Shown here: one piece after another, positions 1 to 6,970 of the stretch | Position numbering within the stretch: position 1 is the first letter of the stretch | Layout: every line of letters begins with the position of its first letter | Source: Desulfobulbaceae bacterium | GTDB taxonomy: Bacteria > Desulfobacterota > Desulfobulbia > Desulfobulbales > Desulfocapsaceae | Length of the DNA stretch: 9,946 bases | NCBI GenBank assembly: GCA_030632405.1 | Contig: DAOVUU010000046.1 | Span: forward strand, 1 to 9,946 | Direction: 5' to 3' | The notes under the pieces: model-generated | What the model was told of the DNA's origin: nothing | The model's database searches: none | The model's input: only the letters and a program-made list of their open reading frames with translations | Position numbers and translations under genes: made by a program

Positions 1-1011
1 TACATTAATAATATCTTTATTGAGACCAAGGGTTTTTATTATCGCCAGAGCCTGGGCGGCAAAGGCCTCATTGAGTTCTATAAGCTCAATGTCATCCTGT
101 TTCAGTCCGGCCAGCTTTAATACCGCGGGAATAGCTGCAATTGGACCTATTCCCATCACCTCTGGAGCCACACCTTTTGCGGTAAAAGCGAGAAACCGGG
201 CAAAAGGATCCTTGCCGATCTTCTTCAAATAATCTTCTGAGACCACCATGGCAACAGCCGCTCCATCCGTCATTTGAGAAGAATTTCCAGCTGTTACCGG
301 ACCACCAATCTTAAAAGCCGGTCGCAGTTTCGCGAGGCTCTCCGGAGTTGTACCGGCTCTGACCCCATCATCTACTGTAACCAGCTCCTTTTCTTTTTTA
401 ATTTTACCATTCACCAGAACGTTTTTTTCAATCTCCACCGGGATAATTTCATCCTCAAATCTCCCCGCTTTTATTGCTGCTGCAGCTTTGGCGTTACTCG
501 CACTTGCAAAAACATCCATCATCAGGCGATCAATACCGTATCGTTCAGCGACCAGTTCAGCAGTAACACCCATGGAGGAAAAAGCCTCAGGCCAATCCAT
601 CATCACAGAAGGATTAGCGCTATACTTTAACCCGCCGAGGGGTACGCAGGACATCGACTCGACACCGCCTGCAACTATACAGTCGGCAAAACCACACATT
701 ACACGCTCCGCCGCCAAGGCAATAGACTGCAGACCAGAGGAACAGAACCTGTTGATCGTCTGCCCGGGAACCTCCACAGGCAGTCCGGCCCTCATAGCAG
801 CAACCCGACCCACATTCATACCCTGCTCGGCTTCCGGAAAAGCACAACCCAGGTATACATCTTCTACGGTTGCAGGATCTACCTCGGTACGTTCTATTAA
901 TCCTTTAATTGCCAGCGCTGCCAGATCATCCGGCCGCATATCTTTAAATTTTCCTTTATTTGCACGACAGCCTGGTGTCCTGTAACTCGCTAAAATATAC
1001 GCCTTTTTCAT
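1..1011 (-). CDS. fadA: FadA-type 3-ketoacyl-CoA thiolase (acetyl-CoA acyltransferase), C-terminus cut by window edge
   Basis: Partial gene: 337 codons are visible, open from the ATG at 1011 to the left edge with no frameshift. The product begins MKKAYILASYRTPG and carries the thiolase N-terminal half with the acyl-accepting cysteine at residue 90 (motif NRFCSSGLQS), the VAGGVESMS stretch, PVTAGNSSQMTDGA, and the NEAFAAQ motif at residues 314-320. The C-terminal catalytic His (GHP) and second Cys lie beyond the window; thiolases are usually about 390 residues, so some 50 are missing. Known role: thiolytic cleavage of 3-ketoacyl-CoA to acetyl-CoA plus an acyl-CoA shortened by two carbons, in the cytoplasm. 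A Shine-Dalgarno GGGAG sits about 8 nt before the ATG. It follows fadN after 71 bp on the same strand, the order of the Bacillus fadNA operon, which supports a beta-oxidation thiolase rather than a biosynthetic one. Confidence 0.93.
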   Translation of the reverse strand, partial: MKKAYILASYRTPGCRANKGKFKDMRPDDLAALAIKGLIERTEVDPATVEDVYLGCAFPEAEQGMNVGRVAAMRAGLPVEVPGQTINRFCSSGLQSIALAAERVMCGFADCIVAGGVESMSCVPLGGLKYSANPSVMMDWPEAFSSMGVTAELVAERYGIDRLMMDVFASASNAKAAAAIKAGRFEDEIIPVEIEKNVLVNGKIKKEKELVTVDDGVRAGTTPESLAKLRPAFKIGGPVTAGNSSQMTDGAAVAMVVSEDYLKKIGKDPFARFLAFTAKGVAPEVMGIGPIAAIPAVLKLAGLKQDDIELIELNEAFAAQALAIIKTLGLNKDIINV

Positions 1012-1082
1012 ATTATTACTCCCGAGAGCCTATGCTTTTTTTGTTAACATATCAGATGATGAACTCGTAAAAATTTCATAGG

Positions 1083-3470
1083 TTAATTGCGCAGAGGCTT
1101 ACCTCTTTTCAGCATATGCTGTATGCGCTCAGCAGTTTTCTTATTTCCCACAAGCCTGAGAAAACTTTCTCTTTCAAGCTGCAGGAGGTAATCCTCTGAA
1201 ATCAGCGTTCCGGGATTCACATCACCGCCACACATAACCTGAGCAATTATTGTCCCCATTTCCGCCTCATATTCAGTTATAAAATTACCCATCTTCATAT
1301 TCCACAACTGGCTTTTAATGGCGGACGAAATACCACGACCAGGTGCAGGCAGATTTTCAGCCCGACGCTTCGGTCGATAATTTACAGCCAGTGCCAGAAC
1401 TTTCTGCTTGGCGTCGGTTATCAACTGATCCATATCCATGGTGATGGCATCACCATTTCTCATATATCCCATTCCGGCAAGTTCAGCAGCGCCCATGGAG
1501 ACCTTAGCCATTGCTATCTGTTCAAAATTTTTAATAATAAACGGCTGCACATCACTCTTATACCGTTGTGCCAGTTCAATGGCGCGTATGCTCATCTCTT
1601 TGGTCCCTCCAGCAGCAGGCAGCAGACCGACACCAATCTCCACAAGGCCCATATAGGTCTCAGCATAAGCATTAATTACATCTGAGTGGAGACAATACTC
1701 AGCCCCGCCGCCAAGGGTCATTCCAAAAGGAGCCGCAACGACTGGAACTTTTGCATATTTCAGTGCCATAGTGGCTTTTTGAAATGAACGAAGGGCCATA
1801 TTAATATCATCAAAAGCTCCTTCTGCAAGGGCAACAGCTATCATCATGAGATTAGCACCGACCGAAAAATTAGTGCCGCGGTTACCGATCACAAGCCCCA
1901 CACCTTCCTGCTCCGCGCGTTTGACGGCCTTGTGAGTCATTGCCAGAATATCTCCGCTGATGGCATTCATCTTTGAATGAAATTCAAAACCGAATACTCC
2001 ATCACCAAGATCTATCACTGAACAGTTCGCGTTCTTCTCAACAACCCTGCCACCTCTTTTAAGAATCTCTATCTGAACCTGTCCATCTTTTACGGGAACC
2101 GGGACATACGCACCTTGCTTCAGATCATAGTATTCTTTTGTGCCTTCTTCGTTAAAGCGATAGAAAGATTCCACATCTTGAAGGATCCCGGGGACAGAAA
2201 TACCATCCCCTTCCGCCCGTTTGACAAAATTGTGTACACCAATCGCATCAAATATTTCAAAGGGACCGATTTCCCAGTTAAATCCCCAGCGCATGGCATT
2301 ATCAATATTCACAACATCATCTGCGATTTCAGGAATCCTGTTCACCGCGTAAATCAGCGTGTCGCGTATCGATCTCCATGCAAAATCGGCACCCTTGTCC
2401 TTGCCGGAAACAACCATCTTCACCTTCTGGGCTGGATCGTCGACCTGTTTAACTGTCAGTATCGAGGGGAACCTGGGCTTTTTGAGAGGAACATATTCAC
2501 CATTGTTATAATCGAAGTAAAATATCTTCCGCTTTCCATCCACCATCTCTTTTTTATAAAAACCCTTTTTGGCCTTGTTTCCCAACTGGCCATTTTCCAG
2601 CATTTTCTTTATAAATTCTGGCAACTTGAATACATCTCTCTCCTCATCATCGGGAAGCAGATCGTAGGAGTTGGTAGCAACATGCCCAAGAACATCCAGA
2701 CCAACCAGATCCGCAGTACGAAACGCAGCACTCTTCGGCCGTGCAGTGGCAGGACCGGCAACCGCATCGACCTCTTCCACTGTCATTTCCAAATCAATCA
2801 TATGCTGAATGGATTTAAAAATAGCGTACGTGCCTATTCGATTGGCAATAAAGTTGGTGGTATCCTTCGCATATACAATCCCCTTTCCGAGCCGGCTGGC
2901 TATAAAATCAGCCAATCCATGCATAACTTCCGGATCCGTATCCACACACGGAACAATCTCCATCAAACGCATATAACGGGGTGGATTAAAGAAATGTGTC
3001 GCAAGAAAGGTTTTCCTCATTTCGGCAGGAAGAACCGCAGCCATCTCATTTACCGACAGGCCGCTCGTATTGGTGGTAAGAATTGTTCCGGGTGCCAGAT
3101 GGGGGACAAGTTTTTTAAAAAGATCCAGCTTAATGGGCATATATTCAACAACCACCTCTATTACCCAATCGCACTCCTTCAACTTCCCCAGATCATCTTC
3201 AAAGTTGCCTGTCTCAATCTGTGCACCATATTCACCGAGGTAAAATGGTGCCGGCTTCATCTTCAAAAGCCCCTTTAAACCATTGCCGGCAATGCGATTA
3301 CGTACAACAGGGCTATCAAGAGTAAGTCCCAGGGCCTCCTCCTGCCCGTCTAATTCCTTTGGTACGATATCAAGCAAAAGAATTTCCAATCCGGCATTGG
3401 CCAGATGAGCCGCTATGGTCGCCCCCATAACCCCGGCGCCGAGCACGGCTACACGATTAATCTGCCTCAT
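1083..3470 (-). CDS. fadN: FadN-type 3-hydroxyacyl-CoA dehydrogenase / enoyl-CoA hydratase
   Basis: The 795-residue product matches the FadN layout and length (about 790): dehydrogenase first, hydratase last, the reverse of the FadB/FadJ order. An NAD-binding Rossmann start (VAVLGAGVMGATIAAHLA) covers residues 7-24. The dehydrogenase catalytic pair is visible as His159 in ATHFFNPPRY and Glu171, twelve residues on, with the conserved NFIANRIG at 206-213. The C-terminal dehydrogenase region runs to about residue 420. The enoyl-CoA hydratase/crotonase domain occupies about 480-700, with both acid residues kept: Glu591 (GGGAEYCLHSD) and Glu611 (GLVEIGVGLLPAAGGT). It should therefore hydrate 2-enoyl-CoA and oxidise the 3-hydroxyacyl-CoA with NAD+. 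The start is supported by GGAGAG about 6 nt upstream. It lies 16 bp after the acyl-CoA synthetase stop and 71 bp before fadA, so the three genes are probably co-transcribed. The fadN symbol is assigned from domain order and partner gene. Confidence 0.93.
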   Translation of the reverse strand: MRQINRVAVLGAGVMGATIAAHLANAGLEILLLDIVPKELDGQEEALGLTLDSPVVRNRIAGNGLKGLLKMKPAPFYLGEYGAQIETGNFEDDLGKLKECDWVIEVVVEYMPIKLDLFKKLVPHLAPGTILTTNTSGLSVNEMAAVLPAEMRKTFLATHFFNPPRYMRLMEIVPCVDTDPEVMHGLADFIASRLGKGIVYAKDTTNFIANRIGTYAIFKSIQHMIDLEMTVEEVDAVAGPATARPKSAAFRTADLVGLDVLGHVATNSYDLLPDDEERDVFKLPEFIKKMLENGQLGNKAKKGFYKKEMVDGKRKIFYFDYNNGEYVPLKKPRFPSILTVKQVDDPAQKVKMVVSGKDKGADFAWRSIRDTLIYAVNRIPEIADDVVNIDNAMRWGFNWEIGPFEIFDAIGVHNFVKRAEGDGISVPGILQDVESFYRFNEEGTKEYYDLKQGAYVPVPVKDGQVQIEILKRGGRVVEKNANCSVIDLGDGVFGFEFHSKMNAISGDILAMTHKAVKRAEQEGVGLVIGNRGTNFSVGANLMMIAVALAEGAFDDINMALRSFQKATMALKYAKVPVVAAPFGMTLGGGAEYCLHSDVINAYAETYMGLVEIGVGLLPAAGGTKEMSIRAIELAQRYKSDVQPFIIKNFEQIAMAKVSMGAAELAGMGYMRNGDAITMDMDQLITDAKQKVLALAVNYRPKRRAENLPAPGRGISSAIKSQLWNMKMGNFITEYEAEMGTIIAQVMCGGDVNPGTLISEDYLLQLERESFLRLVGNKKTAERIQHMLKRGKPLRN

Positions 3471-3486
3471 ATTCTACTCTCCGTTG

Positions 3487-5325
3487 TTATTTTTTCGGCG
3501 GGGATCCGTCCCCATTTCCATTGGTAAGATAAAGGTCATCAACCATTGTTTTGTATTTTTCGTAAATAACCTTGCGCTTCATCTTCAGCGTAGGGGTAAG
3601 TTCCCCCCCTTCAATTGAAAATTCCGATGGTACTACAGCAAAATATTTAATCGTCTTATAGGGTGGAAATTTTTTATTCATCCTTGTGATACGCTCAAGA
3701 TAAATTTCTCTTATCCTGGTATGATTAACCAGCCCTTTTATATCTATGTAATCAAGACGTTCTTCACGTGCCAGATCGATCAATCGCTCAACATTCGGTG
3801 TAAACAATGCCACCAGATACGGTTTCCGGTCGCCAAACACAATCGCCTCGGAAATATATTTGTCCAGTTTCAACTCATTTTCAATAGGCTGTGGCGCAAT
3901 ATTTTTTCCACCTGCGGTAACTATGATCTCTTTTTTTCGATCAACAATATAAACAAAACCCTCTTCATCTATCCTGGCAATATCACCGGTCTTAAACCAG
4001 CCATCCTCCATAGTCTCTTTTGTCGCTTTATCGTTCTTATAGTACCCCTTCATGACCTGGGGTCCCCTGACCACCAGTTCACCATCACTTTCAAATCTAA
4101 TCTCAGTCTCTTTAAAAACCTTACCCACTGAATCAAAACGAACCTCTCCGGCACTGCTGAGAGTAATGCCCGGACTTGTCTCGGTCAGACCGTAACCGTT
4201 ATAGACCGGTATACCGATAATCCACATGAACTCATTTATGGTCTTATCAAGCGGTGCCCCTCCACAGAGGAAATATCTCAGTCTGCCGCCAAAACGGTCA
4301 CGAATTTTTCTGAATACCAACTTGTCAAAAAATTTGTATTGTAGATTGAGCAGTCCAAGTGGTTCATGGGTTACATATTTTTTATTTACGTACAGACGAC
4401 CAATTTCCACCGCCTTATGAAAGAGTTTTCTTTTAAATGGACTGGCCTGGTGGACATTTTCGTAAATTCGGGAGTAGATCTTTTCAAACAACCTCGGCAC
4501 ACTGACCATATTGGTTGGCCTGATCTCCGCCATATTCTCCATCACTTTTGCCGCCTCTTCGGCAAAAGCAATATGATTACCATTGAGAAGTGTTACATAA
4601 TACCCCGCTGTCCGTTCAAGTACATGACTCAAGGGAAGAAAACTGAGCGTCGTCTGCTCCGTTTGCGGGATACCAAGCTGGTTAAGACCATGTTCGGCAT
4701 TTATCATTATATTGCGCTGGGTCAGCAGTACACCCTTAGGCACACCTGTTGTCCCGGAGGTATAGATTACGGTGATCAGATCATCCTGAGTGATCTCTTC
4801 AATCTGCTGTTCTATCTGGTCCTGGTCTTCTCCGGTAAGCGGTGTTGAAACCTCGGAAAGCTGATACTGCGTATAGACAGGAAACGAACGATCCCCTATG
4901 AAACGATCGTAGGAAATGACAAGTTCAACTTCGGGAATCTCATCTTTGATGGAGAGCAGTTTTTCATATTGCCCCTTGGTCGAGGCAAAAACAATCTTCG
5001 CGCCGCAGTGATTTATAATATAGGCTGCCTGTTTTCCCGTATTCGTCGCGTAAATAGGAACCGTGACACCGCCCGCACACTGAATACCAAAATCGGAGAT
5101 AGCCCAGCCCAGACGATTTTCAGAAAAGATTACAACTCTATCCCCCTTCTGCAACCCCGCCTTACCGAGCCCCCTGGCAAGCAGGAGAACCCGTTCATAA
5201 AATTCCTCATATGTAAGAGACAAAAACGTACCGCGCTTTTTATAGCTGATAGCGGTTTTGTTGCCGTACTTGACAACATTATCCTTGAGTATGGCCGGGA
5301 TTGATTGATATGACATAACATTCAT
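3487..5325 (-). CDS. Long-chain fatty-acid--CoA ligase (AMP-forming acyl-CoA synthetase, FAA1/COG1022 type)
   Basis: A 612-residue adenylate-forming enzyme that activates free long-chain fatty acids with ATP and CoA, giving acyl-CoA, AMP and pyrophosphate. Visible motifs, numbered from the ATG at 5325: ATP-binding P-loop YTSGTTGVPKG (188-198), YGLTETSPG (378-386), DGWFKTGD (441-448), the hinge/fatty-acid signature region DRKKEIIVTAGGKNIAP (462-478), and the C-terminal lysine in ELTPTLKMKRK (Lys581). Length and motif style fit the LACS/FAA1 group rather than E. coli FadD. The reading frame extends six codons further upstream to a TTG at 5343, but the strong GAGGAG lies inside that extension 5 nt before the ATG, so the ATG is preferred. 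No signal peptide or membrane span is evident, so it is probably cytoplasmic or peripheral. It is the first gene of the operon, feeding FadN and FadA. Confidence 0.94.
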   Translation of the reverse strand: MNVMSYQSIPAILKDNVVKYGNKTAISYKKRGTFLSLTYEEFYERVLLLARGLGKAGLQKGDRVVIFSENRLGWAISDFGIQCAGGVTVPIYATNTGKQAAYIINHCGAKIVFASTKGQYEKLLSIKDEIPEVELVISYDRFIGDRSFPVYTQYQLSEVSTPLTGEDQDQIEQQIEEITQDDLITVIYTSGTTGVPKGVLLTQRNIMINAEHGLNQLGIPQTEQTTLSFLPLSHVLERTAGYYVTLLNGNHIAFAEEAAKVMENMAEIRPTNMVSVPRLFEKIYSRIYENVHQASPFKRKLFHKAVEIGRLYVNKKYVTHEPLGLLNLQYKFFDKLVFRKIRDRFGGRLRYFLCGGAPLDKTINEFMWIIGIPVYNGYGLTETSPGITLSSAGEVRFDSVGKVFKETEIRFESDGELVVRGPQVMKGYYKNDKATKETMEDGWFKTGDIARIDEEGFVYIVDRKKEIIVTAGGKNIAPQPIENELKLDKYISEAIVFGDRKPYLVALFTPNVERLIDLAREERLDYIDIKGLVNHTRIREIYLERITRMNKKFPPYKTIKYFAVVPSEFSIEGGELTPTLKMKRKVIYEKYKTMVDDLYLTNGNGDGSPPKK

Positions 5326-5330
5326 AATTT

Positions 5331-5336
5331 CTCCTC
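5331..5336 (-). promoter_or_regulatory. Shine-Dalgarno site that decides the acyl-CoA synthetase start
   Basis: GAGGAG on the minus strand followed by AAATT and ATG at 5325. It overlaps the codons that a TTG start at 5343 would use, which argues against that longer start. Confidence 0.8.
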
Positions 5337-5405
5337 TTCGCAAGAAATATTAACCCTGACAACATATTAATGACGCCCACGTTCAATGGAAAGAGCAGGA
5401 GCTTA

Positions 5406-5434
5406 ATTATACCTTACCTTAACGTTTAAGTCAA
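5406..5434 (-). promoter_or_regulatory. Sigma70-type promoter of the acyl-CoA synthetase-fadN-fadA operon
   Basis: On the minus strand, TTGACT (5429-5434) and TATAAT (5406-5411) are separated by exactly 17 bp. This is five of six matches at -35 and six of six at -10. Transcription would begin near 5399, giving a leader of about 75 nt before the ATG at 5325. It is the best promoter match I found in the window and is correctly placed and oriented for the fad operon. Function is inferred from sequence only. Confidence 0.75.
5418..5430. promoter_or_regulatory. Candidate operator palindrome within the fad promoter
   Basis: CTTAA-CGT-TTAAG is a perfect 5+3+5 inverted repeat. It occupies the spacer between the -10 and -35 hexamers and overlaps the -35 by two bases, where a bound repressor would block RNA polymerase. 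Fatty-acid degradation operons are commonly repressed by acyl-CoA-responsive regulators (FadR of the GntR or TetR family, PsrA). The site does not match the E. coli FadR, Bacillus FadR or PsrA consensus that I know, so the regulator is unknown. A short AT-rich palindrome can also occur by chance. Confidence 0.4.
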
Positions 5435-5450
5435 CCACCAAAACAAATGT

Positions 5451-5480
5451 TTCATCCATTCAGTCAATCTGTTATATAGT
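5451..5480 (+). promoter_or_regulatory. Weak candidate promoter for the divergent AtoB-like thiolase
   Basis: TATAGT (5475-5480) matches five of six -10 positions, but the hexamer 18 bp upstream, TTCATC (5451-5456), matches only three of six at -35. It would start transcription near 5487, about 47 nt before the ATG at 5534. Its -35 lies about 17 bp from the -35 of the opposite fad promoter, so one regulator could touch both. A weak -35 would fit an activator or modest expression. Confidence 0.35.
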
Positions 5481-5533
5481 CTTTCATGGTCTGCAGTTTC
5501 CCCCCTCTTATCAATCCAAAGGAGAACAAAATT

Positions 5534-6820
5534 ATGAAGGAAGTTGTGATAGTTAGTGGTTCCAGAACACCTGTTGGTTCATTTGGCGGTTCCCTTAAAA
5601 ATGTCGATGCCATTGAACTTGGCTCAATTGTTATGAAAGACGTTTTACGTAAAGTAGGAGTTCGTCCTGCAACGGATGAAACAATTGCTGCTTTAGCACC
5701 CGAAAAACTGCGGGATCAGGGCATGATTGAGATTGAAACTGCTGCCCATGACTGGGATGAATCAATGACACCTATAATCATAGACGAAGTAATAATGGGC
5801 AATGTTCTGCAGGCTGGACAAGGCCAGAACTCTGCCAGGCAGGCCATGATCCGCGCGGGTTACCTCAAAGAGACCCCTGCCTATACCATTAACAAGATAT
5901 GCGGTTCAGGACTTAAAGCCATAGCACTCGGTGCAAGTTCAATCATGACAGGAGAGGCCGAAGTTGTGGTTGCCGGTGGCCAGGAGTCAATGAGCAACGC
6001 TCCGATGGCCATGCCAAAGGCAAGATGGGGCCATAGAATGGAAATCAGTGGAACAGGTGAAATTCGAGACCTTATGGTCTACGACGGTTTGTATGAAATT
6101 TTCTATGGCTACCATATGGGGATCACGGCGGAAAATATCGTCGAAAAATATGGTATCAGCCGCAGGGAGCAGGACGAACTGGCCGTGCTCAGTCATAACC
6201 GCGCATTCACAGCTGTACAGAACGGCACATTTAAAGGTGAGATTGCTGAAGTGCTGATAAAAAGTCGTAGAGGGGATACCATCGTCGATACAGACGAACG
6301 ACCGATGGAAACGGATATGGAAAAGATGGCCAAACTACGTCCAGCCTTCAAACGCAACGGTTCCGTCACTGCCGGCAACGCTTCCGGTATCAACGATGGT
6401 GGTGCGGCAGTCCTGATGATGAGCCGTGAAAAGGCCGATGATCTGGGCCTGACCCCGATTGTCTCCATCGAAGGCTTTGGCGCAGGAGGACTGGATCCCG
6501 CATATATGGGTCTTGGACCTGTCCCTGCAATCAAAAAAGTACTCAAAAAAACCAGTTTAACAATTGGTGATATTGAGATGATAGAGCTTAACGAGGCCTT
6601 TGCCGCCCAGGCGATAGCATGCATGAGGGAGCTGGATATTGCAACAGACAAACCCAATGAGCTTGGCAGCGGTATCTCTCTTGGCCACCCGATCGGTTGT
6701 ACCGGCGCCCGCCAGATGGTAACCGGTATATACCAGATGGAGAGAAAAAATTATAGCAGCGGCCTCATCTCCATGTGCATAGGCGGTGGTATGGGCATGG
6801 CCATGGTAATACAACGCTAG
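5534..6820 (+). CDS. Acetyl-CoA C-acetyltransferase (AtoB/PhaA-class thiolase) with an extra N-terminal-domain segment
   Basis: The 428-residue product starts MKEVVIVSGSRTPVGSFGG. The start is the ATG at 5534, with GGAG at 5521-5524 nine nt upstream; an in-frame alternative start at 5486 adds an unthiolase-like leader and lacks such a site. The catalytic set is complete: Cys123 (NKICGSGLKA), NEAFAAQ at 353-359, His385 (LGHPIGCTGAR) and Cys415 (MCIGGGMG). The YHMGITAENI and DGLYEIFYG region resembles the acetoacetyl-CoA thiolases, which interconvert two acetyl-CoA with acetoacetyl-CoA plus CoA. It is about 35 residues longer than the usual 390-395. The excess lies around residues 44-80, before the IIDEVIMGNVLQAGQGQN motif. 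It is divergent from the fad operon and shares its control region, so it probably performs the last cleavage of beta-oxidation. A biosynthetic role (for example polyhydroxybutyrate) is possible, but no phaB/phaC is present. The TAG stop lies in the end of the adjacent palindromic element. Confidence 0.92.
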   Translation: MKEVVIVSGSRTPVGSFGGSLKNVDAIELGSIVMKDVLRKVGVRPATDETIAALAPEKLRDQGMIEIETAAHDWDESMTPIIIDEVIMGNVLQAGQGQNSARQAMIRAGYLKETPAYTINKICGSGLKAIALGASSIMTGEAEVVVAGGQESMSNAPMAMPKARWGHRMEISGTGEIRDLMVYDGLYEIFYGYHMGITAENIVEKYGISRREQDELAVLSHNRAFTAVQNGTFKGEIAEVLIKSRRGDTIVDTDERPMETDMEKMAKLRPAFKRNGSVTAGNASGINDGGAAVLMMSREKADDLGLTPIVSIEGFGAGGLDPAYMGLGPVPAIKKVLKKTSLTIGDIEMIELNEAFAAQAIACMRELDIATDKPNELGSGISLGHPIGCTGARQMVTGIYQMERKNYSSGLISMCIGGGMGMAMVIQR

Positions 6821-6964
6821 GAGGCTGTCCGCGAATGCCCTTTTGCCCAAACTCTTCGTTATTTTCAAAAAACAATACTCGTAATATCAACTATATGACT
6901 GCGCTTATTTTTTGAAAATGCCTCGTTTTTGAACAAAATGGCTATTCCCGGACAAACTCCTAGC
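6816..6964. repeat. 149-bp imperfect palindromic element (MITE-like), possible bidirectional terminator
   Basis: The outer ends are a perfect 8-bp inverted repeat, GCTAGGAG (6816-6823) and CTCCTAGC (6957-6964). Inward, each arm continues with TGTCCG, GAAT, CC and TTTTG blocks that pair with the other arm. After a poorly paired stretch, a perfect 12-bp inner stem follows, ATTTTCAAAAAA (6861-6872) against 6908-6919, around a 35-nt loop. The arms are about 55 bp each and no reading frame is carried. CTAG occurs at both ends and, being self-complementary, could be a target-site duplication; TA is also possible. Such long terminal inverted repeats without a transposase are typical of MITEs. It fills the gap between two convergent genes, so its transcript would fold into a long hairpin from either side and might end transcription. 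No second copy is present here to prove mobility. Confidence 0.6.
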
Positions 6965-6970
6965 CGTAAT

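Noticed and set aside
488..985. 165-codon open frame on the plus strand opposite fadA
   Set aside because: It is the complement of a conserved thiolase coding sequence; its product is low-complexity Ser/Ala/Pro-rich and resembles no family.
1029..1082. CCTATG/CATAGG pair flanking a T-run as a possible terminator between fadN and fadA
   Set aside because: A 6-bp stem with a loop over 40 nt and no U-tract directly after the stem is not a credible intrinsic terminator.
2115..3278. 387-codon open frame on the plus strand, antisense to fadN
   Set aside because: It lies wholly inside a well-supported gene on the other strand, its product has no recognisable domain and an odd His/Asn/Ile-rich composition, and there is no convincing ribosome-binding site.
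5326..5343. Six-codon N-terminal extension of the acyl-CoA synthetase from a TTG
   Set aside because: The Shine-Dalgarno GAGGAG lies inside this stretch and is correctly spaced for the ATG at 5325.
5446..5460. AATG/CATT short inverted repeat resembling a Bacillus FadR half-site
   Set aside because: Only four perfect pairs around a seven-base gap, and it does not fit the full TGAATGA-type consensus; too likely by chance.
5486..5533. Sixteen-codon upstream extension of the AtoB-like thiolase
   Set aside because: Thiolases begin at the MKEVVIVSGSRTP segment, and the GGAG at 5521-5524 fits the ATG at 5534, not the upstream one.
6193..6657. 154-codon minus-strand open frame inside the AtoB-like gene
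   Set aside because: Antisense shadow of the conserved thiolase core; similar Ser/Ala-rich shadows occur opposite fadA.
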